This document shows positions 31,683-37,306 of a stretch of 37,306 nt of DNA, piece by piece. The position numbers were made by a program, and so were the translations under genes. Origin of the DNA: Bradyrhizobium sp. Ai1a-2 (GTDB lineage: Bacteria; Pseudomonadota; Alphaproteobacteria; Rhizobiales; Xanthobacteraceae); the NCBI RefSeq assembly GCF_000426245.1, contig NZ_AUEZ01000077.1:1-37306 (forward strand), in the 5' to 3' direction. Within the stretch, counting starts at the first letter, position 1; each line of letters starts with the position of its first letter. The notes under the pieces are model-generated. The model was not told the DNA's origin and did no database searches. It saw only the letters and a list, made by a program, of their open reading frames with translations.

Positions 31683-32456
31683 TCAGGCCGGGACCGGTTC
31701 GCCCTCTCCTTCGCGGTGCTTTTCCGGCAAGTAGGCGAGCAGCATTTCGCGAACCAGCGCCGGGCTCTTCGAATCGCGAATCATCAGGATGCCGTCGATG
31801 ATCAGCGTGCGGTTGGTCTCCTCGTCCAGCAACTTGCCGTGCAGCTTGTCGGCGATCGGCAGGCAGAACAGGTTCGCAACCAGTGCGCCATAGAGCGTTG
31901 CCAACAGCGCGGTCGCCATGAACGGACCAAGCTTGGAGGGATCGGTCATGTTGGCGAACATCTGCACCATACCGATCAGCGTGCCGATCATGCCGAAGGC
32001 CGGCGCGCAGTCGCCGATCGCGCGGTAGATCTTGCTGCCCTCGTCGAGATGCATCAGGAAATTGTCGCGGTCGCGCTCGAGATTGTCGCGGATGAATTCG
32101 AGGTCATAACCGTCGGCGACATAACGGACTCCCTTGGCCAGGAAGGGCTCGTTGGTCTCGACCTTTTCCAGTCCGACCGGGCCCTGCTTGCGGGCGATCT
32201 CGGCGATCCGGGCGAGTTCGTCGACCAGGTCGCGGGCCGACAGCCGGCTCATGGTGAAGGCGAATTTGGCGCCAAGCGGCAGCCCATGCAGGATTGCGCC
32301 CAACGGAAAGCGGATCATCGTGGCCGCGATCGATCCGCCGAAAATGATGATCATCGCATGTTCGGAGATGAACATGTGCAGGTCGCCGCCCATAAGCATC
32401 ATCACTGAAATGACGATGATGCCCGCCAAGAGCCCGGCGCCCGTCATAATATCCAT
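31683..32456 (-). CDS. motA: MotA-like flagellar stator protein
   Basis: 257 residues from ATG 32456 (GGAG 6 nt upstream); a TTG at 32468 is rejected. Four membrane helices: 5-24 (GAGLLAGIIVISVMMLMGGD), about 33-52, and the conserved pair near 145-205 (APAFGMIGTLIGMVQMF ... GPFMATALLATLYGALVANLFCLPIADKL). The cytoplasmic loop between helices 2 and 3 contains RLSARDLVDELARIAEIARKQG, as in PomA/MotA. It is the first gene of the motAB pair. Sodium or proton use cannot be decided from the sequence alone, although Asp22 of the partner fits either. Confidence 0.92.
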   Translation of the reverse strand: MDIMTGAGLLAGIIVISVMMLMGGDLHMFISEHAMIIIFGGSIAATMIRFPLGAILHGLPLGAKFAFTMSRLSARDLVDELARIAEIARKQGPVGLEKVETNEPFLAKGVRYVADGYDLEFIRDNLERDRDNFLMHLDEGSKIYRAIGDCAPAFGMIGTLIGMVQMFANMTDPSKLGPFMATALLATLYGALVANLFCLPIADKLHGKLLDEETNRTLIIDGILMIRDSKSPALVREMLLAYLPEKHREGEGEPVPA

Positions 32457-32608
32457 GGGAAACTCCAACGCGTACGCAATACACCGCCTGTCCTGGACGG
32501 TGCACGACCCAACCCCGGACCGCGCCGGAAAACCCTACGTGGCCGCCATTAAAGACGCGTAAAGGTTAAGCCGAGGAGGAACCCGTAAAATCCCGAGTGG
32601 CCGGATAG

Positions 32609-32636
32609 AGGTTGAGCGCGGCGCCGGTCTCAACCT
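32609..32636. promoter_or_regulatory. 8-bp perfect dyad between the SDR gene and motA
   Basis: AGGTTGAG (32609-32616) and CTCAACCT (32629-32636) around a 12-nt GC-rich centre that itself contains GGCGCC. It lies 26 nt after the end of the SDR gene and about 150 nt upstream of motA, both minus-strand. It could terminate the former or be an operator for the latter. A related GGTTAAG occurs near 32564. Confidence 0.4.
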
Positions 32637-32661
32637 TTCGCTAACCATAATCGTCGGCGAC

Positions 32662-33492
32662 TTAGCGAAGGGCCTCGAGTCCCGCCAGTTCGAGACTGAG
32701 CGCGCGCAGCCGTCTCCGCGCCGACGCGTCATAGGCCTGCGGATTGGCCCTCGCCTCGTTCATGCCGTTGAAGAACAGCCCGCTCTCATCGGCGACATCA
32801 TCGCCCGACACCAGATGCAGGATCGCTTGGCCGCCCTGCTCGACGGTGGAGATTGGGGTAACACCGCCGGCGCGCACCATCGTGGTGTTCATGTAGGTCG
32901 CCGGGTGCAGCGAGTTCGCGGTGACATCAGAGCCTTTCAGCTCTTGCGCGAGATCGATCGTGAACATGATCTGCGCAAGCTTGCTCTGGGCGTAGGCGCG
33001 CGAGCCGCTGTAGTTCTTCGTGATCATCACGTCGTCGAAGTCGATCGGATGCTGGCCGAGCGAGGCGACGTTGACGATCCGCGATGGCGCGCTCGCCTTC
33101 AACAGCGGCAGCAACAGACGCGCAAGCAGGAAGCCGGCGAGGTAATTCACGGCAAAGCGCAGCTCGTGGCCGTCCTTGCTGGTCTGTCGCCCGGGTCCCT
33201 CGTTCTGCGAGCCGATCCCGGCATTGCTGACGAAGACGTCGAGCCGCTTGTGGTTCGCGAGCACGGCCTCCGCAAGCTTCCGCGTCTCGGCAAGCGAGGA
33301 CAGGTCGGCCTGGTAGAAAACTGGTTCGCGGCCCCCTGCCCCCTTGATCTCTTCGATCAGCGCTGCTGCGCGCATTTTGTCGCGCCCATGCACCAGGACG
33401 TTGGCGCCGGCGATGGCGAGCCGGGTCGCAACATAGCGGCCGACGCCGTCGGTGGATCCGGTGATGAACACTGTCCTATCACGCATTTCCAT
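32662..33492 (-). CDS. short-chain dehydrogenase/reductase (SDR family)
   Basis: 276 residues from ATG 33492 (GGAAGG about 6 nt upstream); the longer open frame to 33546 has no ribosome-binding site. Classical SDR motifs: nucleotide-binding TGSTDGVG at 11-18, NAG at 90-92, and the catalytic Ser144 - Tyr167 - Lys171 set (NVASLGQ, YAQSK). The pattern with VLVHGRDK after the second strand suggests NADP(H) preference, and the C-terminus resembles retinol-dehydrogenase-like SDRs (SLHPATYMNTTM). Substrate unknown. It is divergent from a small membrane protein gene, with a 196-nt intergenic region that contains the palindrome CCACCGGTGG. Confidence 0.92.
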   Translation of the reverse strand: MEMRDRTVFITGSTDGVGRYVATRLAIAGANVLVHGRDKMRAAALIEEIKGAGGREPVFYQADLSSLAETRKLAEAVLANHKRLDVFVSNAGIGSQNEGPGRQTSKDGHELRFAVNYLAGFLLARLLLPLLKASAPSRIVNVASLGQHPIDFDDVMITKNYSGSRAYAQSKLAQIMFTIDLAQELKGSDVTANSLHPATYMNTTMVRAGGVTPISTVEQGGQAILHLVSGDDVADESGLFFNGMNEARANPQAYDASARRRLRALSLELAGLEALR

Positions 33493-33688
33493 CGCGCACC
33501 TTCCGTCCCTGCACCAATGGGTTCCGCATGGCGGTCCGGAGCACAACTACACCCGTCTGCGGCGCTGCGCCACGGGTCAGAAACCTCCCACGCGCAAATG
33601 CGTTTTGGTATTGATTGCCACCGGTGGCGGTGCCCGCCATCGGCTACTGCGCCGCCGCTATCGGGCGTGCGTTCATTCAGGGGAACAG

Positions 33689-34042
33689 ATGTTGGCCTCC
33701 AGTTCAAACTGGATCATGCGAAATGCTCCTTCGCTGGAGCCTCTCGGTCTGTTCGCGCTGTTCGGCGCCCTGACAGTGTTCCCTGCCATCCTGATGATCC
33801 GCGTGCTTGAACCCGAGCTCGTGCTGCCCGCATTCAGCATCCTGCTGTTCGCCGAGGCAGCGGTCGCCGTCATCGTCGCGCGGCTGATCCGGAACCAGGA
33901 AAACTCGGGGAAAGTCACGTGGTGGGATTTTGCCGGTGCATTCACCTTCATGGGGTGTGCGGCGGCAATTTTTGGCGAACCGGACCAGGCGGCACTGTTC
34001 TTCGAGGAAGAAGCCGTCGCGCGTTCGAGTTCGCGACCTTGA
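33689..34042 (+). CDS. small membrane protein of unknown function
   Basis: 117 residues from ATG 33689, with AGGGGAA just upstream; ATG 33716 is an alternative. Three hydrophobic segments are visible at about 19-38 (LGLFALFGALTVFPAILMIR), 44-65 and 79-96, the last followed by an acidic end (GEPDQAALFFEEEAV). The frame starting at 33452 overlaps the SDR gene and is not used. No family recognised. The pattern of two or three helices with an acidic tail appears in several short inner-membrane proteins from Bradyrhizobium. It precedes the TerC gene by 206 nt on the same strand. Confidence 0.65.
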   Translation: MLASSSNWIMRNAPSLEPLGLFALFGALTVFPAILMIRVLEPELVLPAFSILLFAEAAVAVIVARLIRNQENSGKVTWWDFAGAFTFMGCAAAIFGEPDQAALFFEEEAVARSSSRP

Positions 34043-34213
34043 GTACTTAAGTAGAGCGTACCAGGCCGGGCCCCTCTGGCAGCCGACAGGCTGCGATGTC
34101 GGACTGGAGTAAGTTGGAGTGGCCCTGCTTTGATCTGCGACATTGGATCGCGGGACGTATCGGTGAATTCCTCGCCGACGTTGCGCGTCGCCATCAAGCC
34201 AGCATCGAGTCCG

Positions 34214-34248
34214 GGGTCACTCTCCATACCAGAAGGGGAGCATGACCC
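34214..34248 (+). promoter_or_regulatory. hairpin that buries the Shine-Dalgarno of the TerC gene
   Basis: GGGTCA-CTCTCC (34214-34225) pairs with GGGGAG-CA-TGACCC (34235-34248): 12 bp with one G-U pair and a CA bulge, loop ATACCAGAA. The paired 3' arm contains the only Shine-Dalgarno (AAGGGGAG), and the stem ends at the base before the GTG start at 34249. Translation should require opening of the stem. Some TerC relatives (E. coli alx) are under the yybP-ykoY Mn riboswitch; the leader here (34043-34213) has no convincing match to that aptamer. Confidence 0.65.
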
Positions 34249-34875
34249 GTGTCCGAATTTCTTGGCTTTGAATTCCTCACTGCGCTGTTGCAGGTCGTTC
34301 TGATCGACCTGGTGCTCGCCGGCGACAATGCCGTCGTGATCGGCCTCGCCGCAGCCGGCCTGCCCGAGAAGCAACGCAGCAAGGCGATCCTGATCGGCAT
34401 CCTGGCCGCGACCGGTCTGCGCATTCTCTTCGCCGTCGTGGCGACGCAGATCATGCAGATCGTCGGTCTCCTGCTCGCCGGCGGAATCCTGCTGTTGTGG
34501 GTTTGCTGGAAAATGTGGCGCGAACTGCGCGCCGCCGCGAAGGAAGAGGCCGACGCAGAGTTCGGTGGCGCGTCCGCAAACGGGGTACCGCGGAAGACTC
34601 TCTTCCAGGCCACGACGCAGATCATTGTCGCCGACGTCTCGATGTCGCTCGACAACGTCCTGGCTGTCGCGGGGGCCGCCCGCGAGCACCCGACCGTGCT
34701 GATTTTCGGCCTGATCCTCTCCATCGCATTGATGGGCGCAGCCGCGACCTTCATCGCGCGGCTGCTGCAGAAGCATCGCTGGATCGCCTATGTCGGGCTA
34801 GCCGTCATCCTCTATGTCGCCATCGACATGGTCATTCGCGGCGCCCACGACGTCGCCAAGGTCGCGCCGATATGA
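34249..34875 (+). CDS. TerC/YjbE-family integral membrane protein (likely metal exporter)
   Basis: 208 residues from GTG 34249; the nearby ATG 34242 is out of frame. Seven or so helices arranged as an inverted repeat, each half carrying the acidic family motif: Asp20 and Asp26-Asn27 (LIDLVLAGDNAVV) and Asp129 and Asp135-Asn136 (IVADVSMSLDNVL). TerC-family proteins such as YceF, YkoY and Alx export Mn2+, often metalating secreted enzymes. The linker between halves (WRELRAAAKEEADAEFGG) is charged. The start is covered by the hairpin at 34214-34248, so translation may be regulated by an RNA structure, which is common for this family. The gene ends just before a palindromic repeat. Confidence 0.9.
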   Translation: MSEFLGFEFLTALLQVVLIDLVLAGDNAVVIGLAAAGLPEKQRSKAILIGILAATGLRILFAVVATQIMQIVGLLLAGGILLLWVCWKMWRELRAAAKEEADAEFGGASANGVPRKTLFQATTQIIVADVSMSLDNVLAVAGAAREHPTVLIFGLILSIALMGAAATFIARLLQKHRWIAYVGLAVILYVAIDMVIRGAHDVAKVAPI

Positions 34876-34878
34876 CGA

Positions 34879-34977
34879 CGAAGTTCTAGATTCTTGTTTT
34901 GACGCGTTTTCTTCGCGCGAACCGGTGTCCACCCTCGGATCAAGTCCGAGGGCATGCTTCGCTCGAAAACGCTCTAG
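34879..34977. repeat. dispersed palindromic repeat, copy 5, with a nested palindromic insertion
   Basis: Matches the right half of the 18001 copy (AGTTCTAGATTCTTG, TTTTGACGCGTTTTC, TTCGCGCGAACCGGTG, TCGAAAACGCTCTAG). Between GTGTCCAC and TTCGCTCG it carries 25 extra bases (34933-34957) containing a perfect 8-bp inverted repeat, CCCTCGGA / TCCGAGGG, followed by CATGC. The GCTCTAG end forms the TAG stop (34974-34976) of the RraA-family gene. Confidence 0.85.
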
Positions 34978-35693
34978 TGGATCTCGGCCGAGCGCTTCAG
35001 CGCCTCCTTCAGCTTCTCGAGCGAGAAGTCCGGGCTGCGCGCGATCTCGAGGATCGGAGTCTCGCGACGCCCGCACAGTTCGGCCGCATCCGGCAGCTTC
35101 GCGGCGACATCGATCGGGATCACGATCGCGCCGTGGCTGTCGGCATGGATAAGATCATCGGAGCGCACGGTCATGCCGGCAACCCGCACCTCGCCGCCGA
35201 AGCTCTCGGCATGCACCCAGGCGTGCGACGGGCCGATCGATCCGGCCAGCGCCTGGAAACCCGGCGCCCATTGCGGGATGTCGCGGATCGAGCCGTCGGT
35301 GACCACGCCGAGACAGCCGAGCGCCTTGTGCACGTTGCTCTGCACCTCACCCCAGAACGCGCCATAGCCGACATCGGCGCCGTCGATATCCTGGATCACG
35401 GCGATGCGCGGACCAAAGCCGGTGCCGACATATTCGTAATATTCGATGCGGCGCTTGGCCTGCTCGGCCGCCGGCAGCCCGGATTGAAGGACGGAACGGA
35501 TCGTCACCGTGCGGGCGTAACCGACGATCGGCGGCAGGTCCGGGAACGGACAGACCAGCGGCTTGGTCGTGTAGCCGATCAACCGCCGTTCCGGCGCGAC
35601 GATCTCCATCGCGTTGCAGATCGTCGGCGTGTCATAGCGCGCCAAGGCTTCGAGCACGGACGCGGGCAGCGGGGCGGTGACGGCTTTGTTCAC
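34974..35693 (-). CDS. RraA / HMG-CHA aldolase-family protein
   Basis: 239 residues from GTG 35693, with AGGAG 8 nt upstream; the frame to 35774 has no better start. RraA-like swivelling fold: GAFWGEVQSNVHKALGCLGVVTDGSIRD (about 111-138) holds the GE, then the LG-x8-VTDG-x-RD signature with Arg137 and Asp138, which in the aldolase branch bind substrate carboxylate and Mg2+. The protein is longer than E. coli RraA (161 residues) at both ends, as in the 4-hydroxy-4-methyl-2-oxoglutarate or dimethylmenaquinone methyltransferase-like entries. It is probably a pyruvate aldolase/oxaloacetate decarboxylase rather than an RNase E inhibitor. The stop codon is provided by the repeat. Confidence 0.88.
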   Translation of the reverse strand: MNKAVTAPLPASVLEALARYDTPTICNAMEIVAPERRLIGYTTKPLVCPFPDLPPIVGYARTVTIRSVLQSGLPAAEQAKRRIEYYEYVGTGFGPRIAVIQDIDGADVGYGAFWGEVQSNVHKALGCLGVVTDGSIRDIPQWAPGFQALAGSIGPSHAWVHAESFGGEVRVAGMTVRSDDLIHADSHGAIVIPIDVAAKLPDAAELCGRRETPILEIARSPDFSLEKLKEALKRSAEIH

Positions 35694-35833
35694 GGCGTTT
35701 CTCCTGGCAAGTGGACGCTTCTTGGCGAGACGATCTTGATCGATGCCTATAGCCGAGATCGGCCGTGAACCCAACCAACCTTCCGCTCATGGCTGATATT
35801 TGAGACCAGAGCGTGATGCGGCTGGGTTGACTT

Positions 35834-35958
35834 ACCTCCCCCGCTTGCGGGGGAGGTCGCTGCGCTCGGAGAGCGCGGCGGGTGAGGGCTCTCTCCACAC
35901 GGATAGTCCCATCGTGGAGGCACCCTCACCCCAGCCCTCTCCCGCAAGCGGGAGAGGG
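35834..35958. repeat. composite repeat with three hairpins
   Basis: Hairpin 1: ACCTCCCCC / GGGGGAGGT (35834-35842 with 35849-35857). Hairpin 3: CCCTCTCCC / GGGAGAGGG (35935-35943 with 35950-35958). A longer-range pairing, GGTGAGGG (35881-35888) with CCCTCACC (35923-35930), brings the middle together. It occupies the 292-nt space between pssA (3' end at 35986) and the RraA gene (5' end at 35693). Fourth class of interspersed repeat here; no coding content. Confidence 0.8.
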
Positions 35959-35985
35959 AGCGCAACATCCGTCGCGGATACAGAT

Positions 35986-36867
35986 TCAATTGAGCCGGGC
36001 CGGACGATCGTCCCGGTCGGCGTCGGTGACGCCCGGATAGCCCGGCGGCGGAGCCGGCGACGTCGCAGCTTCAGCCGGCACAGCCTCCTGCGCCTCCACT
36101 GCGCGAGCTTGGTCGCGATACGTCTTCCAGCCCCATGGCAGGCTGATCAGGTAGATCACCGAGCCTACGGAGAGGATGTGCCAGGGATAGCTGATCAACA
36201 GCGCGATGAAGAGCACCACCGAGACGATCACCGGCAGCAGCATTTCCGGCGGCACGCGCATACGCATCGTCTTGCCGGAAAACACCGGCAGGCGCGATAC
36301 CATCAGGAACGCGATCAGGAGCGTATAGAAGGCCGTCAGCACGGCCGGCGGCGAGGTGACGCCCAGGAACGCCAGATAGACCGGCAGCAGCACCGTGATG
36401 GCGCCAGCCGGCGCCGGTACGCCGGTGAAATAGTTTGCCGCGAACGCCGGCTTGCTCGGATCGTCGATCGAGGCGTTGAAGCGGGCGAGCCGCAGCCCGC
36501 CGCTGATCGCAAACACCATGGCGGCGATCCAGCCGCCATTGCCCAGTTCGTGCAGTTGCCAGAAATAGAGGATCAGGCCCGGTGCAACGCCGAAATTGAC
36601 GAAATCCGCAAGGCTGTCGAGCTCGGCACCGAATTTCGACTGGCCCTTCATCAGGCGCGCAACGCGACCGTCGATGCCGTCGAGCGCTGCGGCAAACACG
36701 ATCGCGGCGACCGCGAGCTCCATCCGCCCTTCGGTCGACAGGCGTATCGCGGTCAGGCCGGCGCAGATCGCAAGCAGCGTGATGACATTGGGCACCAGCA
36801 ACCGCACCGGAATCTGGCGAAACCGCCGGCGGCGCAGTTCCGGATGTTTGGAATCGATCGGCATCAT
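35986..36867 (-). CDS. pssA: CDP-diacylglycerol-serine O-phosphatidyltransferase
   Basis: 293 residues from ATG 36867 (or 36864); a TTG at 36876 is possible. The CDP-alcohol phosphatidyltransferase motif D(x)2DG(x)2AR(x)8G(x)3D(x)3D is exact: Asp63, Asp66-Gly67, Ala70-Arg71, Gly80, Asp84, Asp88. Eight membrane helices follow. It transfers phosphatidyl from CDP-diacylglycerol to serine, making phosphatidylserine for phosphatidylethanolamine, in the inner membrane. The C-terminal 45 residues are Ala/Pro/Asp-rich. In Rhizobiales psd, which decarboxylates the product, normally lies immediately upstream; here the upstream side is occupied by an IS110 element. Confidence 0.93.
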   Translation of the reverse strand: MMPIDSKHPELRRRRFRQIPVRLLVPNVITLLAICAGLTAIRLSTEGRMELAVAAIVFAAALDGIDGRVARLMKGQSKFGAELDSLADFVNFGVAPGLILYFWQLHELGNGGWIAAMVFAISGGLRLARFNASIDDPSKPAFAANYFTGVPAPAGAITVLLPVYLAFLGVTSPPAVLTAFYTLLIAFLMVSRLPVFSGKTMRMRVPPEMLLPVIVSVVLFIALLISYPWHILSVGSVIYLISLPWGWKTYRDQARAVEAQEAVPAEAATSPAPPPGYPGVTDADRDDRPARLN

Positions 36868-36895
36868 GGCTCGCAACTATATAGCAAGCCCGGCT

Positions 36896-36922
36896 CCCCT
36901 CCGCCATTGCGGCGGCAAGGGG
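36896..36922. repeat. GC-rich hairpin upstream of pssA
   Basis: CCCCT-CCGCC (36896-36905) pairs with GGCGG-CA-AGGGG (36911-36922) around ATTGC. It lies 29 nt upstream of the pssA start and before the IS element. No T-run. It may be an end of the former psd-pssA spacer or a leader structure. Confidence 0.5.
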
Positions 36923-36969
36923 CCGCAACTGGCGGTGCCGATGGTTAATCGGCCCGGTACGTCCACATG

Positions 36970-37094
36970 GGGTAATCGCAGGAGCGAGTTGCCCGAAAAC
37001 CAATCAGAGACTTGGAGGGCGGCTGTTCCCCGATAGGATGGAAATACGGGCTCACGACTGGTCGCCGGGCCCAAGCATCGAATGGAGAACAGCC
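36970..37094 (+). ncRNA. candidate bridge RNA in the left end of the IS110 element
   Basis: The sequence directly upstream of the transposase is rich in paired segments. A 5' stem-loop GGGTAATCGC / GCGAGTTGCCC (36970-36979 with 36984-36994, one G bulge, loop AGGA) is followed by a long stem GGCTGTTC (37021-37028) with GAACAGCC (37087-37094), inner pair CGAT (37031-37034) / ATCG (37077-37080), and an inner hairpin GGGC (37048-37051) / GCCC (37069-37072). A 5' stem-loop followed by larger internal loops ahead of the recombinase is the layout described for the IS621 bridge RNA. Ends of the RNA, and which loops would contact target and donor DNA, cannot be fixed from one copy. Confidence 0.5.
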
Positions 37095-37306
37095 ATGGAC
37101 GAGTATATCGGTCTTGACGTGTCGATGAAAGAGACGGCAGTCTCGATCCGTCGAGCAGGTGAACGGATCTGGCGCGGCAAGTGCGCATCAGATCCGAGGA
37201 TCATCGCCGAACTCATCCGCAAGCGGGCGCCGGCCGTGAAACGAGTGGTTTTTGAAACCGGACCGCTGTCGGTATGGTTCTATCATTCTCTCCGCACTGA
37301 GGGATT
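37095..37306 (+). CDS. IS110-family transposase, N-terminal part
   Basis: Partial gene running off the right edge; 70 codons are visible from ATG 37095, preceded by GGAG 8 nt upstream. The N-terminus MDEYIGLDVSMKETAVSIR holds Asp8, the first acidic residue of the RuvC-like DEDD catalytic domain, and VKRVVFETGPLS holds Glu54, the second. This is the N-terminal signature of the IS110 family of recombinases. These enzymes join a DNA element and its target under guidance of a structured RNA from the element's non-coding end. The last two Asp residues and the C-terminal Ser domain are outside the window, so integrity cannot be judged. Confidence 0.88.
   Translation, partial: MDEYIGLDVSMKETAVSIRRAGERIWRGKCASDPRIIAELIRKRAPAVKRVVFETGPLSVWFYHSLRTEG

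Larger units (their letters stand above)
36970..37306 (+). mobile_element. IS110-family insertion element, left part
   Basis: Transposase start plus the structured non-coding region. IS110 elements lack terminal inverted repeats, so the exact left boundary cannot be seen; it may be anywhere between the pssA start (36867) and 36970. The right end is beyond the window. Confidence 0.65.

Noticed and set aside
32520..32661. CtrA-type binding site (TTAA-N7-TTAA) upstream of motA
   Set aside because: TTAAC-like halves occur, but none has the right spacing; the dyad at 32609-32636 is reported instead.
34043..34213. yybP-ykoY manganese aptamer upstream of the TerC gene
   Set aside because: Only loose similarity (GGAGTAAG, GCGACATTGG); the characteristic internal-loop bases are not present, so only the hairpin at 34214-34248 is reported.
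34242..34271. Short ATG-led leader peptide frame overlapping the TerC start
   Set aside because: Nine codons ending in TGA within the terC gene; possible but without evidence, and the ATG is inside the hairpin.
1..37306. CRISPR array, tRNA, rRNA, nodulation or prophage genes
   Set aside because: No regularly spaced direct repeats, no cloverleaf with CCA context and no phage structural genes were seen.

Overview
The window reads as chromosomal DNA of an alphaproteobacterium of the Nitrobacteraceae, most likely Bradyrhizobium or a close relative. The base composition is GC-rich with strong G/C at third codon positions. There is a complete acpXL-type gene set for the very-long-chain acyl group of lipid A, a soxCD pair, an extra RpoH sigma factor, and dispersed palindromic repeats with CTAGAGC / GCTCTAG ends of the kind common in Bradyrhizobium. 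No tool was run, so the genus call is inference.

Region 1 (1-5.4 kb, all on the minus strand) is the most unusual part. Read in transcription order it encodes a periplasmic STN-domain protein without an outer-membrane barrel, a FecI-like ECF sigma factor, a FecR-like anti-sigma regulator, a secreted trypsin-like protease, a small TonB-C-like exported protein, and the start of a TpsB two-partner-secretion transporter that runs off the window. The order STN protein - sigma - FecR is that of vreA-vreI-vreR (PUMA3) of Pseudomonas aeruginosa, a phosphate-controlled cell-surface signalling system linked to two-partner secretion. A 13/14 match to a PhoB box lies just upstream of the STN gene, and a 12/14 match lies upstream of the sigma gene.

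Region 2 (5.4-10 kb, plus strand) holds a DUF2231 membrane protein coupled to a lipoprotein of the glucose/sorbosone dehydrogenase family. These are followed by a cupin protein, an RpoH-type sigma-32 factor and a small DUF2158 exported protein. Region 3 (10-14.8 kb, minus strand) carries soxCD without other sox genes, an APC-family permease and a cytochrome P450. Region 4 (15-18.7 kb) has a HerA-like ATPase, an AhpD-like protein, an MgtC/SapB protein and a ParB-like protein. The last two converge on one palindromic repeat that supplies both stop codons.

Region 5 (19-23.9 kb, plus strand) is the lipid A very-long-chain acyl cluster acpXL-fabZ-fabF2-fabF1-lpxXL. FabF2 has lost the catalytic Cys and one His while FabF1 keeps the whole triad, which suggests a ketosynthase / chain-length-factor pair. 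Region 6 (24-33.5 kb, minus strand) has a rhodanese - aminotransferase - polyamine-binding-protein operon, two tandem Kup potassium transporters, motA-motB and a short-chain dehydrogenase.

Region 7 (33.7-37.3 kb) has a small membrane protein, a TerC-family protein whose Shine-Dalgarno is buried in a 12-bp hairpin, an RraA-family protein and pssA. At the right edge an IS110-family element begins, preceded by a structured non-coding stretch that is a candidate bridge RNA. Most intergenic space is taken by four kinds of inverted repeat. No tRNA, rRNA, CRISPR array or phage block was seen.
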